Origin: JABCPE02 sp963516475
Lineage (GTDB): Bacteria; Bacteroidota; Bacteroidia; Flavobacteriales; Weeksellaceae
Reading direction: 5' to 3'
NCBI GenBank assembly: GCA_963516475.1
Contig: CAUQBR010000010.1
Location: forward strand, 1 to 59,885
Length of the DNA: 59,885 nucleotides
Shown here: piece after piece, positions 24,617 through 33,022 of the stretch
Numbering within the stretch: position 1 is the stretch's first letter
Layout: each line of letters opens with the position of its first letter
Notes under the pieces: generated by a model
Seen by the model: the letters and a program-made list of their open reading frames with translations, nothing else
What the model was told of the DNA's origin: nothing
Database searches by the model: none
Program-made: the position numbers and the translations under genes

Positions 24617-25270
24617 ATGATAATTGAAAATTATATCGCAAATGATTTTCCCATATTGGGCGTAGATACTACTGCGGAGGAGGCTTTGCAGACTGCTGTT
24701 GATTTTGATTTTACCCATGTTTTTGTAGAAAATGAGGGTGTATTTCAGGGAGTAGTAAGGAAGGAATGCTTGGAGGAAAATCTTAGAAAAAACTTAGGAG
24801 AACTACTTCCGTATATGGATAGGTTTTCTATCCTCTATGAAAGCACTCTTTTGGATGGGGTGAAATTATTCCATACATTTAATACCAATGTAATTCCTGT
24901 AATCAATAAAAACGAGGAGTATCAGGGGTATATCGCTTGGGACAGCATTGCGGATGAATTGTCTAAATATCCGTTTTTTTCGGAGACAGGGGCACTGCTT
25001 ACGGTGGAAATCCCAAGAACCAATTATTCCATGGTGGAAATAGCCCAAATCGTAGAAAGTAATAACGGAAAATTCTATGGCGCGCTGGTTACAGAGATGA
25101 ATGAAGCTTTCGTGAGGGTGACAATGAGAATCAGCAATGAAAATCTCAGCTCCATAGATGAAACCTTTGAGCGCTACGGCTACATCATCGTGCAGAAATT
25201 CTATACTGATGAAAAGGAAGAACTGCTGAAAAGCCGATACGAATTTATGCAAAAATACCTTGAATTCTAA
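24617..25270 (+). CDS. CBS-domain protein with ACT-like tail
   Basis: The 217-residue protein has two CBS motifs (about residues 5-58 and 66-118) and then a C-terminal ACT-like segment (LLTVEIPRTNYSMVEIAQIV). CBS pairs bind adenine nucleotides, so an energy or nucleotide sensor role is plausible. Its stop overlaps the nadK start in TAATG, so the two are translationally coupled. That coupling suggests a link to NAD(P) metabolism, which is inference. Confidence 0.82.
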   Translation: MIIENYIANDFPILGVDTTAEEALQTAVDFDFTHVFVENEGVFQGVVRKECLEENLRKNLGELLPYMDRFSILYESTLLDGVKLFHTFNTNVIPVINKNEEYQGYIAWDSIADELSKYPFFSETGALLTVEIPRTNYSMVEIAQIVESNNGKFYGALVTEMNEAFVRVTMRISNENLSSIDETFERYGYIIVQKFYTDEKEELLKSRYEFMQKYLEF

Positions 25271-26142
25271 TGCCAAATATCGCAATATATTCACAGAAAA
25301 ATGGAGATGAGATTCAGGCTTATCTTCATCAGTTTATTCTTGAATTGGAGAAAAGGGAAAATGTGCAGATTTTTCTCCACGAAAAAATTTTAGAAAAGAA
25401 TAGTTCATTGGGTAACTATCATATTTTCAGTGATAAAAATTCACTCGAAAAATGTGAAATAGATTATTTCTTTTCTTTCGGTGGAGATGGCACTATTCTG
25501 AGTGCGCTTACGCTGATTCAGGATTTGGAAATCCCTGTTGTCGGCGTTAATATGGGGCGGCTCGGTTTTTTAGCAAATTTCAGCAAAGAAGAGATTTTTG
25601 ATAATATTGATAAAATTTTTGCCGGTGAGACTCATATCAGCCAGCGTTCGGTGATAGAAGTGAAAACAGCCGAAAATAGGATAGATTTTCCCTATGCGCT
25701 GAATGATGTGGTGATTACCCGCCAAGAGACCACCTCCATGATTACCGTGGAAGCAGAAATTAATGGCAAATTCCTAAGTATGTTTTGGGGAGACGGGCTT
25801 ATAGTGGCTACGCCTTCGGGGTCTACGGCGTATTCGCTAAGCTGTGGAGGGCCTATTATAGAGCCAGAAAATGATAATTTTTCTCTTACGCCTATTGCGC
25901 CGCATAACCTAAATATGCGCCCAATTATCCTAAAAGACAATGTAGAAATAAAACTAAAAGTCTCCAGCAGGCTGCCGATGTATTCATTGGGCTTGGATTC
26001 TCGGCTTTATCATATGAATGAGGAAGATGAACTGATTTTGAAAAAGGCAGATTTTAGCCTAAATCTTATTTTTCCGAAAAATGTCAGTTTCTATGAAACT
26101 TTGAGACAAAAACTCCTCTGGGGGAATGATAAAAGAAATTAA
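25270..26142 (+). CDS. nadK: NAD kinase
   Basis: The 290-residue enzyme phosphorylates NAD to NADP. The signature GGDG is at residues 71-74 (FSFGGDGTIL). GVNMGRLGFLANF and the TPSGSTAYSLSCGGPII block complete the active site. Length fits the family. It overlaps the CBS gene by one base, and a small ORF follows almost directly. Confidence 0.95.
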   Translation: MPNIAIYSQKNGDEIQAYLHQFILELEKRENVQIFLHEKILEKNSSLGNYHIFSDKNSLEKCEIDYFFSFGGDGTILSALTLIQDLEIPVVGVNMGRLGFLANFSKEEIFDNIDKIFAGETHISQRSVIEVKTAENRIDFPYALNDVVITRQETTSMITVEAEINGKFLSMFWGDGLIVATPSGSTAYSLSCGGPIIEPENDNFSLTPIAPHNLNMRPIILKDNVEIKLKVSSRLPMYSLGLDSRLYHMNEEDELILKKADFSLNLIFPKNVSFYETLRQKLLWGNDKRN

Positions 26143-26155
26143 AAATCAATACATT

Positions 26156-26473
26156 ATGAAAATAGTAAACACACAGTTTAGAACAGAAGAACCGCTTACT
26201 TGGGATGAAATCAAGGAACTTATAACAACAGGAATTTATGAGGAAGATTTTATAGTGCTTTTTGATAAAAAAAGTAAAAACTATGTCCAAATGGCTGAGG
26301 ATGAACAGAATTTTGTAGTGGAAAGCAGAGTTTATGACGGAGGGAATTTCACGCATTACAGAACTTTTGTGGAAGAACCAGAGGCGGCTATTCCTTTCTT
26401 TGAAAAATATTTCAATGATGAAAGCATAGATTTTTCCGCGTGGGAAAATGTTACGGCTGAGTTTTTGAGTTAA
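26156..26473 (+). CDS. Hypothetical acidic protein (105 aa)
   Basis: Starting at ATG 26156 (MKIVNTQFRTEEPLTWDEIK), the protein has 105 residues, is acidic and soluble, and has no signal peptide. A longer form from ATG 26126 would overlap nadK by 17 bases and adds a non-descript segment, so the shorter start is preferred. It lies 13 bp after nadK and probably belongs to the CBS-nadK operon. I do not recognise a family. Confidence 0.7.
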   Translation: MKIVNTQFRTEEPLTWDEIKELITTGIYEEDFIVLFDKKSKNYVQMAEDEQNFVVESRVYDGGNFTHYRTFVEEPEAAIPFFEKYFNDESIDFSAWENVTAEFLS

Positions 26474-26496
26474 AGAAAAAATATTTCTTAAATTTG
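26464..26496 (+). promoter_or_regulatory. Promoter of accD
   Basis: TTTG at 26464-26467, a 21-bp spacer and TAAATTTG at 26489-26496 fit the consensus. The -33 element lies inside the end of the preceding gene. Confidence 0.65.
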
Positions 26497-26518
26497 CAGA
26501 ATTATTAAAAGATAAAGA

Positions 26519-27373
26519 ATGTCAGCATTTGATTGGTTCAAAAGAAAGAAACAAAATATCAGTACTCCCACAGAGGAAAAAAAGGATGTCCCAAAAGGAC
26601 TTTGGCATCAGACTCCTACGGGAAAAATAATAGAGAGTGACGAACTGAGAGCAAATAACTATGTTTCGCCAGAGGATGGCTTCCATGTGAGAATAGGAAG
26701 CAGGGAATATTTTGAAATTATTTTTGATGATTCTAAATTTAAGGAATTAAATGCAGATGTAGAAAGTATTGATATTCTTAAATTTAAAGATTCTAAATCC
26801 TATAAAGATAGACTAAAAGAAGCAAAAGCTAAAACCAAACTAGTAGACTCCATCAGAAACGCACATGGAAAAGTAAATGGCGTAGAAATGGTGATTTCTT
26901 GTATGGATTTTGATTTCATCGGAGGTTCTCTTGGGTCTGTGATGGGAGAGAAAATAAGAAGAGCAATAGACTTCTGTATAGAAAAAAAGCTGCCTTATAT
27001 GATTATCTGCCAGTCAGGTGGAGCAAGAATGCAGGAAGCGGCATATTCACTGATGCAGATGGCAAAGGTTCAGGCAAAGTTGGCTCAGCTTTCTAACGCA
27101 GGGTTTCCTTACATAGCTTACCTTACGAATCCTACATTTGGTGGAATTACAGCTTCTTTCGCTATGACTGCCGATATCATCATGGCAGAGCCAGGAGCTT
27201 TGATAGGTTTTGCAGGGCCTAGAGTTATCCGTGAGACCATTGGGCGAGATTTGCCAGAAGGATTCCAGACATCGGAGTTTTTACAAGAAAAAGGTTTTGT
27301 AGATTTTATAGTGAAAAGAAAGGAAATAAAAGAGACCATTTCCAAAACTGTAAAACTATTAATGAACAAATAA
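26519..27373 (+). CDS. accD: Acetyl-CoA carboxylase carboxyltransferase subunit beta, zinc finger lost
   Basis: The 284-residue AccD has the crotonase-fold core: ISCMDFDFIGGSLGSVMGEK, CQSGGARMQEAAYSLMQMAK and PGALIGFAGPRVI. With AccA it transfers CO2 from biotin to acetyl-CoA, the first step of fatty acid synthesis. In E. coli the N-terminus carries four zinc-binding cysteines; here the matching segment reads PKGLWHQTPTGKIIESDEL and YVSPEDGFHVR, with no cysteine. I recall the same loss in other Flavobacteriia, so it is probably a lineage trait. accA is not in the window. Confidence 0.94.
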   Translation: MSAFDWFKRKKQNISTPTEEKKDVPKGLWHQTPTGKIIESDELRANNYVSPEDGFHVRIGSREYFEIIFDDSKFKELNADVESIDILKFKDSKSYKDRLKEAKAKTKLVDSIRNAHGKVNGVEMVISCMDFDFIGGSLGSVMGEKIRRAIDFCIEKKLPYMIICQSGGARMQEAAYSLMQMAKVQAKLAQLSNAGFPYIAYLTNPTFGGITASFAMTADIIMAEPGALIGFAGPRVIRETIGRDLPEGFQTSEFLQEKGFVDFIVKRKEIKETISKTVKLLMNK

Positions 27374-27380
27374 AAATGAT

Positions 27381-27418
27381 AAAATCGTAAGTCTTTTTTG
27401 ATTTGCGATTTTATTTTA
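27381..27418 (+). terminator. Intrinsic terminator after accD
   Basis: A 13-bp stem (27381-27393 / 27400-27412, three G-T pairs) with loop TTTTTT is followed by ATTTT. Confidence 0.7.
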
Positions 27419-27424
27419 GAAAGA

Positions 27425-27931
27425 ATGACAACGATTTTTAAGGCTATTCTGCAGCTTGATTTTAAGCGGCTTGTCAAATTGTTAGGATTATTGTTGAGGC
27501 ATCCGCTGTTTGCTTTTCTTACCCTTGTTGCTACTATTAAAACCTTTAAAATTACAAATAAAAAGTTCCCTGAAACCCATCATAAAAACGGAAGAGGAAA
27601 TGCCTTTCGCCACGCTCTTTGGTGCTGTCTGATAATGATGTACTGCTGTAAAATTTCTTCTCCACAGAAAAGCCTGAAATGGTGTAAGCAGATTACAAAT
27701 ATGCATGAAGAACTCTTTGTAAATGAACAGATTGCAAGAGCGATGGATTTGCATAATAATCAAATAGGGATGAATCTCTTCATGACAATGCTGGAGGGAA
27801 TTCACCGCCAGTTTTTCGAGACGCTTTTCTTTACCAATCCACTTTATAAAGAATCTCAAGAAGCAAAGCTAATCTCCTCCATAGAAGAAATAGAGGAAGG
27901 GCGAATGGCGATAATAGAAGATGTAAACTAA
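27425..27931 (+). CDS. DUF6973-like protein with GNAFRHALW motif
   Basis: From ATG 27425 the protein has 168 residues. It has a hydrophobic segment near residues 22-38 (LLGLLLRHPLFAFLTL) and the HHKNGRGNAFRHALWCCLIM block. That His/Asn/Arg/His motif resembles DUF6973-type domains, whose function is unknown and which may be hydrolytic. A longer form from ATG 27398 would begin inside the accD terminator hairpin, so 27425 is preferred. Its stop overlaps that of the convergent rsmD by three bases. Confidence 0.65.
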   Translation: MTTIFKAILQLDFKRLVKLLGLLLRHPLFAFLTLVATIKTFKITNKKFPETHHKNGRGNAFRHALWCCLIMMYCCKISSPQKSLKWCKQITNMHEELFVNEQIARAMDLHNNQIGMNLFMTMLEGIHRQFFETLFFTNPLYKESQEAKLISSIEEIEEGRMAIIEDVN

Positions 27932-28491
27932 GAATTTTCGTTTCTTGTAAAGAATGAAAAACTTACATTTCCATATTTACGAGTTTCCTGTAAATCAGGA
28001 TGTTCTATCTTATGGCGTGACTGGTGTTCCAGCACAAAACATCCGTTTTCTTTTAAAATACCTTCAGAAAGAATGAGAGAAATCAGCTCTTGGTATTCGT
28101 TTTCAGGCAGGTCAAAAGGAGGGTCAGCAAAAACCAAATCAAAACTTTTTCCTTGATTTTGGGCTTTTTTCAGCCAGTCAAAAACATTGGCTCTTAGAAT
28201 GTTGATTTGTGAGCTGAAATCCAAATCTTTAGCCGTAGAATTGATAAAACCAGCGTGTTTAGGGTTCATCTCTACACTGGTAATGTCTTTGCAGCCACGA
28301 GAGGCGAGCTCCAGCGAGATAGAACCAATCCCAGCAAAAAGGTCTAAAACAGACAAACTAGACAAATCCAAACGATGCTCTAAAATACTGAAAAGAGCCT
28401 CTTTGGCGAAATCCGTAGTTGGTCTGACTTCAAAATTTTTCGGAGCGGAGATTTTCTTACCTTTCCAAACGCCTGAAATGATGCGATACAT
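27928..28491 (-). CDS. rsmD: 16S rRNA (guanine966-N2)-methyltransferase
   Basis: The 187-residue SAM-dependent methyltransferase has the motif I segment VLDLFAGIGSISLELASRG and the catalytic NPPY-type motif FADPPFDLP. The opening MYRIISGVWKGKKI matches the RsmD start (RIISGxxrGrkL). It methylates G966 of 16S rRNA. It lies two bases after the DUF3822 gene, the usual Flavobacteriia arrangement, and converges with the DUF6973-like gene. Confidence 0.93.
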   Translation of the reverse strand: MYRIISGVWKGKKISAPKNFEVRPTTDFAKEALFSILEHRLDLSSLSVLDLFAGIGSISLELASRGCKDITSVEMNPKHAGFINSTAKDLDFSSQINILRANVFDWLKKAQNQGKSFDLVFADPPFDLPENEYQELISLILSEGILKENGCFVLEHQSRHKIEHPDLQETRKYGNVSFSFFTRNENS

Positions 28492-28493
28492 AC

Positions 28494-29213
28494 TTATGAA
28501 TTAACAATGAAATGTTTTCCTTTAAAGTTTTCGTACATGATGGAGATAGCTGGAACGAATTTTTCTAACTCAGATATAAAGGTATCATTCTCAGAGATTT
28601 CTCCATAAATGTAGAAATGAGTTTTATTAACATCAAAACCTATTTTGCTCAGTGTAAACATGATGAAATAAAGGAAATCTATTTCTGATGTAGCATCAAG
28701 ATTGTTATAAAGAACCAGTTTTCCGTTTTCTAATGCAAGAAACTCTACTTGGTTGTGATACAGATTGATATGGATTTCATTGTCCTTGTTTACATTTACA
28801 GAATCCAAAAAACGCTCTCCTGAGAAATGAAAATTAGAAACAGAACTAAGGTCTTTTATTTTTTGATAAAAGTGTTTTGGGAAAGAATAATAAAACTGAA
28901 CGCCATACTTTTGGTTGATAGACTGCATCAGTTCTTCTGATTCTGTTTTTACATCTGAATTATAAGATATAATCTGCTGCCCGAGCTGATTTTCTGTGAA
29001 AACCTCTGGAGTCAGTGAGAAATGATTGAAAGCTGAGAAAACTTTTATCTCAGCCCAAGCCTCTCTGCGAAGAATCTTGTCAAGTTCCTCTTCTATAAAA
29101 TTCTTTGGAGTTTCATCCGTTACGAAACGAGCTTCTTCCTCTGTAACATTGTCTGCTTCATTTATTTGCCATTGCAAACCATCTTTTGTAAATAGGAGTG
29201 AAAGGTTCTTCAT
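28494..29213 (-). CDS. DUF3822 family protein
   Basis: The 239-residue soluble protein has no signal peptide. It has an ASKHA/actin-like feel (HINLYHNQVEFLALENGKLV, then IYGEISENDTFISEL) and sits directly upstream of rsmD. The pairing of DUF3822 with rsmD in Flavobacteriia supports the family call. Its function is unknown. Confidence 0.82.
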   Translation of the reverse strand: MKNLSLLFTKDGLQWQINEADNVTEEEARFVTDETPKNFIEEELDKILRREAWAEIKVFSAFNHFSLTPEVFTENQLGQQIISYNSDVKTESEELMQSINQKYGVQFYYSFPKHFYQKIKDLSSVSNFHFSGERFLDSVNVNKDNEIHINLYHNQVEFLALENGKLVLYNNLDATSEIDFLYFIMFTLSKIGFDVNKTHFYIYGEISENDTFISELEKFVPAISIMYENFKGKHFIVNS

Positions 29214-29230
29214 AATCTGTATTTATGGGA

Positions 29231-29238
29231 CAAATTTA
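29231..29238 (-). promoter_or_regulatory. Promoter -7 box of DUF3822-rsmD operon
   Basis: On the minus strand this reads TAAATTTG, 17 bases before the DUF3822 ATG and just beyond the folA stop. Confidence 0.5.
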
Positions 29239-29248
29239 GTTAAATTTT

Positions 29249-29737
29249 TTAAATTTTTCTTTCCCAAGTCTGAAAATAAAAATCATAGGCGTGGTTTTCA
29301 TCTTTTGGGTGGTGGATTTCATTAGTTTTTATCCAAGTTTTTTCATCAATTTTTGGGAAAAATACATCGGCATCTGTTTGGTGATTTACTTGGGTGATTT
29401 CCAGTCGGTCAGCCATATCGATGGTGTGGCGGTAGATTTCTCCGCCTCCGAGGATGAATATATTTTCATTGATTTTTTTAGCGTGTTTGATGGCATCTTT
29501 TAAACTCGGAACGATGAGAATCCCTTCCTCGAACCAGTCTTCCTTTCTGCTCACCACTATATTGGTGCGGTTTGGGAGAGGTTTTCCTATGCTTTCGTAG
29601 GTTTTTCTGCCCATTATGATGGGATGCCCTGAGGTGAGATTTTTGAAATGTTTCAAATCCGCAGGGAGATGCCACAGCAGCTGGTTGTCCTTTCCTAATT
29701 CGTTATTTTTTCCGATAGCAGCGATAATGGTAATCAT
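29249..29737 (-). CDS. folA: Dihydrofolate reductase
   Basis: The 162-residue enzyme reduces dihydrofolate with NADPH. It has the classic IAAIGKNNELGKDNQLLWHL start, with the Leu-Trp substrate loop and a Pro-Ala-Asp active-site acidic residue (LPADLKHF). The cofactor segment GHPIIMGRKTYESIGKPLPN follows, then ILGGGEIYR. It lies four bases downstream of murI on the minus strand, so the two are co-transcribed. Length is normal. Confidence 0.96.
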   Translation of the reverse strand: MITIIAAIGKNNELGKDNQLLWHLPADLKHFKNLTSGHPIIMGRKTYESIGKPLPNRTNIVVSRKEDWFEEGILIVPSLKDAIKHAKKINENIFILGGGEIYRHTIDMADRLEITQVNHQTDADVFFPKIDEKTWIKTNEIHHPKDENHAYDFYFQTWERKI

Positions 29738-29741
29738 TTGG

Positions 29742-30557
29742 TTAAAGGGTTTTTAGTTCCAATTCTATTTTGTTTCCAAAGAATTTTTTAGAAATCTTTT
29801 GGAAATTTTTGGTCATATCCGAAACATAAAATTCATACTTCGGATTAGGATTATTCGTATTCAGTAATTTATGCTTTTCCAAAGTGAGTTTGATGTAGTT
29901 TGCTACAATATTTGGCGAGTCTATCACTCTCACTCTATTGCCGTAGTATTGTTTGATTTCTTCCATCAGAAGCGGATAGTGGGTGCATCCTAGGATAAGC
30001 GTATCGATATCTTTTAATTTTTTATTAGAAAGATAATTGTAAATTACGCTGTGGGAAATGGGGTGATTGATAAACCCTTCCTCTATCACAGGGACAAGGA
30101 GCGGAGTTGCCAATTCTTCCACATTAATGAATTTATTATATTTTCTGATGCTTTTTCTGTAAAGTTTAGAATTTACGGTTGCTTTGGTAGCGATTACTCC
30201 GATGTTTTGGTGGATTTCGTAGGCTACTTTTTCGGCAACGGGATTGATCACATCGAATACAAAAACCTTGTCATTCACCATTTTTTTTACTTCTTCCAAT
30301 GCGTTAGAAGTAGCAGTGTTACAGGCGATTACTATCGCTTTGCAGTTTTGTTCCAAAAGGAATTTGGTGATTTGTAGGGAATAATCTATGATGGCTTCTT
30401 TGGATTTTTCTCCATATGGAAGATGCTTGGTATCACCGAAATAGATGAAACTCTCCTGCGGCATTACTCGTTTGATTTCTCTCGCTGTTGTCAGTCCTCC
30501 TACGCCGCTGTCAAAAATCCCAATAGGTTGATTTGCATTAAGATGTTGATATTTCAA
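29742..30557 (-). CDS. murI: Glutamate racemase
   Basis: The 271-residue racemase supplies D-glutamate for peptidoglycan. The two catalytic cysteines are C79 in VIACNTATSNAL and C191 in LILGCTHYPLL, and D16 lies in GIFDSGVGGL. It has its own promoter box upstream and is coupled to folA downstream. Confidence 0.95.
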   Translation of the reverse strand: MKYQHLNANQPIGIFDSGVGGLTTAREIKRVMPQESFIYFGDTKHLPYGEKSKEAIIDYSLQITKFLLEQNCKAIVIACNTATSNALEEVKKMVNDKVFVFDVINPVAEKVAYEIHQNIGVIATKATVNSKLYRKSIRKYNKFINVEELATPLLVPVIEEGFINHPISHSVIYNYLSNKKLKDIDTLILGCTHYPLLMEEIKQYYGNRVRVIDSPNIVANYIKLTLEKHKLLNTNNPNPKYEFYVSDMTKNFQKISKKFFGNKIELELKTL

Positions 30558-30572
30558 AACTCAAATTTTTTA

Positions 30573-30580
30573 CAAAAATA
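30573..30580 (-). promoter_or_regulatory. Promoter -7 box of murI-folA operon
   Basis: On the minus strand this reads TATTTTTG, 15 bases before the murI ATG. Confidence 0.45.
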
Positions 30581-30601
30581 GAAATAAGGAACAAAATAAA
30601 G

Positions 30602-30640
30602 AAAAAAGGCAAAAGTAATTTTCTACTTCTGCCCTTTTTT
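30602..30640. terminator. Terminator after dps
   Basis: A ten-base stem (GGCAAAAGTA / TACTTCTGCC, one G-T) has a six-base loop, with T-runs at both ends depending on strand. On the minus strand it ends the dps transcript before murI. Confidence 0.75.
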
Positions 30641-30658
30641 GTCAATATAAATTCGTGA

Positions 30659-31132
30659 TTATCCAAGATAAGCATTGTACATCCAGACATCTTTTTCCTG
30701 CTCTGTGATGTATCCGCTCACAAGGGCGTTTGTCCCTTCATCATTTGCTTTGTCAGTTATTTCTAAAAGTTCTCTTTGTAGGTCTATCACTACTTTGAAA
30801 GAGTTTAGAATGTCTTCTACGCATTTTTTGCCATTATGCACTTCCTTGCTCTCTTTAATCGTTGAAACTTTCAGATAATCAGAATAGTTGTGGCTCGGTA
30901 CATGCCCTAATGTCAGGATTCTCTCTGCGATTTCATCTATTTTAAGAACAAGATTGTCATAAAGCTCTTCGAATTTCGGGTGAAGAACGAAAAACTGGTC
31001 TCCCTTTATATTCCAGTGAGCACCACGAGTGTTTTGATAAAAAACAGAATAATTTGCAAGAAGGATGTTTAGCTTCTCAGCGATGTTTTTGCAGTCTTCT
31101 TCTCTAAGACCAATAATGTTAGAATTTTTCAT
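30659..31132 (-). CDS. dps: Dps-type DNA-binding ferritin
   Basis: The 157-residue four-helix ferritin-like protein has the Dps ferroxidase residues in GAHWNIKGDQFF, then LHPKFEELYD and DEIAERILTLG. Dps forms dodecamers that store iron, consume hydrogen peroxide and compact DNA in starved or stressed cells. The N-terminus is short, with few Lys, so DNA binding may be weak. It is monocistronic. Confidence 0.93.
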   Translation of the reverse strand: MKNSNIIGLREEDCKNIAEKLNILLANYSVFYQNTRGAHWNIKGDQFFVLHPKFEELYDNLVLKIDEIAERILTLGHVPSHNYSDYLKVSTIKESKEVHNGKKCVEDILNSFKVVIDLQRELLEITDKANDEGTNALVSGYITEQEKDVWMYNAYLG

Positions 31133-31152
31133 ATTTTTAGGATTTATTTCTA

Positions 31153-31160
31153 CAAAGTTA
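31153..31160 (-). promoter_or_regulatory. Promoter -7 box of dps
   Basis: On the minus strand this reads TAACTTTG, 21 bases before the ATG. Confidence 0.45.
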
Positions 31161-31300
31161 TGAAATAAAATTCTCCTAACCGATAGTTTTGGTTTAATTT
31201 ATAAACAATCTAAATAGTTTTTCTCTATCAATATTTTGATTTTTAAACTTAAAAAATCATTAATTTTTTGAAAGAAAACATCAATTTCGGATTAAATTCC

Positions 31301-31331
31301 TTTGTACATCCATGAGTTTATCATAATTTTG
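31301..31331 (+). promoter_or_regulatory. Promoter of the 31360 operon
   Basis: TTTG at 31301-31304, a 19-bp spacer and TAATTTTG at 31324-31331 make a full consensus. The inferred leader is about 22 nt. Confidence 0.65.
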
Positions 31332-31359
31332 TAACTTTTACAAAAATCATAATATAAAT

Positions 31360-33018
31360 ATGGCACAATCACGAGCAAGACAAACCACGGAGGCGATAGA
31401 GAAAATATATGTTTCTATGCGTCATCTTTTTTATAGAGGCTCTTTCAAACCTGGTGGAAGGTCAGGTCAGAATATCAGAACGCTGCTTTCTACCATCAAT
31501 CCTGAAATCTACGGAACGATGAATAATCCGAACAAGATAGAATTAGACGGATTGCTCTATGTTTTGGATAGGCTTCCAGAGAGAATAGAGGAATGTGCAT
31601 TTATTCATTTGACCTCGGATGAAGGCTTTCACAAAGCGAGTTTCACGCCCATAGTCCCTAAAAAACGAAGAAGAAACTGCTACCGTATAGACCAGCACCA
31701 GATGAACATAGAGGTTCTGCTGGGTCGTTCGGAGATTTATGATATCCTTACTCACCTTACTTTCCTTTATATAGAAGCGGACAAAATCAGAAATATCGGT
31801 TTTGATATGGAGGAGGGCAGACCGAGAAGAGTTTGGAAAATAATAGAAGAAGTAGCCAAAGGAGAGAAAAAATTCACAAGAACAGAAAAAGAAACAGCGA
31901 TTATTCATCTTTCGGCGCTGCTGGGAAGGTCTTTTGATGAGACTTTGGAGGCGTACAAAAAATTTGGAAGTGATGACAATCCAGACCGATTGTTCAAGAT
32001 TATCTATAACCTTGGACAAGTGAGTTTCTTAGACTGGGCAGAGGAAAGAGAACGCGAAATTTATTTTTCTGCGATATTACAGGAGCGTGTGGGACACCAC
32101 CTTTTCGGAGAAAAATGGGCAAATACGCTTAAAGAAATTTTGGTTAAAGAAAATCTTTACCAAAGACCACTTAACATCATCAGCGCGAATATGCATTCGG
32201 TGAAAAATATGCTTTTTGCGAATGATGCCTTGAAAAAAAACTGCAGAACAGGAATAGACTACACACTTTACGAGGAAATCAGCAACAAAAAAGACCTTCA
32301 AGATAAGATTTTGGACTATGCTCTTTCTCAAGGGATGATTTACATCAATGACGAAAGCGGAAGTAACATAGATGTGCAAATCATTGATTTAAAGAAAATT
32401 AACCTAAAAAATACGCCTTTCGCGGAGGCTGATTTCTCTGGCGAAGATGTTTTGATAGTTTTTGATTACGCCTTTGGAGAGCAGGCTTACGAGATTATGG
32501 ACGAGCTTCTGCGCCCATTCGATGTGAAAGGAGAGGAGTGCAAGCTCAATGTAAAATCCATCTCTATCATGGGTAAAGCAGGAATTCTTACAGGAGAAAA
32601 AGGTGATATCATGATTCCTACATCACATATTTTTGAAGGAACGGCGGACAATTATCCATTTGAAAACGCACTGAAATTGGAAGATTTCCAAGACTCAGAA
32701 CTGAAAGCCTTTGAGGGAAGTATGGTCACTGTTTTGGGAACATCGCTTCAGAATAAGGATATTTTGTCTTATTTCATGAATACATCGTGGAAGTCTATCG
32801 GTCTGGAGATGGAAGGCGCTCATTATCAGAAAGCTATACAGGTGGCTTCTAAAATCCGCCACCATATCAATGAGAATTTATTCTTATGCTATGCTTACTA
32901 CGCTTCTGATAATCCACTGGAAACAGGAAGTACGCTTTCTTCGGGAGGACTGGGGCTTACAGGTGTAAAACCTACTTATTTGATTACATTACGAATTTTA
33001 GAGAAAATTTTGAAATAA
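31360..33018 (+). CDS. DUF6909-like protein with nucleoside-phosphorylase-like C-terminus
   Basis: The 552-residue soluble protein is of a type I associate with Bacteroidetes (DUF6909-like). The N-terminal ~330 residues are helical and have no motif I can name. Residues ~395-550 look like a degenerate PNP/UDP or MTA/SAH nucleosidase fold: SIMGKAGILTGEKGDIMIPT, a VLGTSLQNKDI strand, then GLEMEGAHYQKAIQVA, where EMEGA is the ribose-binding motif of nucleosidases. A role in nucleoside or nucleotide handling is inference. It has a full promoter and is followed after four bases by an S1/P1 nuclease gene. Confidence 0.7.
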   Translation: MAQSRARQTTEAIEKIYVSMRHLFYRGSFKPGGRSGQNIRTLLSTINPEIYGTMNNPNKIELDGLLYVLDRLPERIEECAFIHLTSDEGFHKASFTPIVPKKRRRNCYRIDQHQMNIEVLLGRSEIYDILTHLTFLYIEADKIRNIGFDMEEGRPRRVWKIIEEVAKGEKKFTRTEKETAIIHLSALLGRSFDETLEAYKKFGSDDNPDRLFKIIYNLGQVSFLDWAEEREREIYFSAILQERVGHHLFGEKWANTLKEILVKENLYQRPLNIISANMHSVKNMLFANDALKKNCRTGIDYTLYEEISNKKDLQDKILDYALSQGMIYINDESGSNIDVQIIDLKKINLKNTPFAEADFSGEDVLIVFDYAFGEQAYEIMDELLRPFDVKGEECKLNVKSISIMGKAGILTGEKGDIMIPTSHIFEGTADNYPFENALKLEDFQDSELKAFEGSMVTVLGTSLQNKDILSYFMNTSWKSIGLEMEGAHYQKAIQVASKIRHHINENLFLCYAYYASDNPLETGSTLSSGGLGLTGVKPTYLITLRILEKILK

Positions 33019-33022
33019 AACA

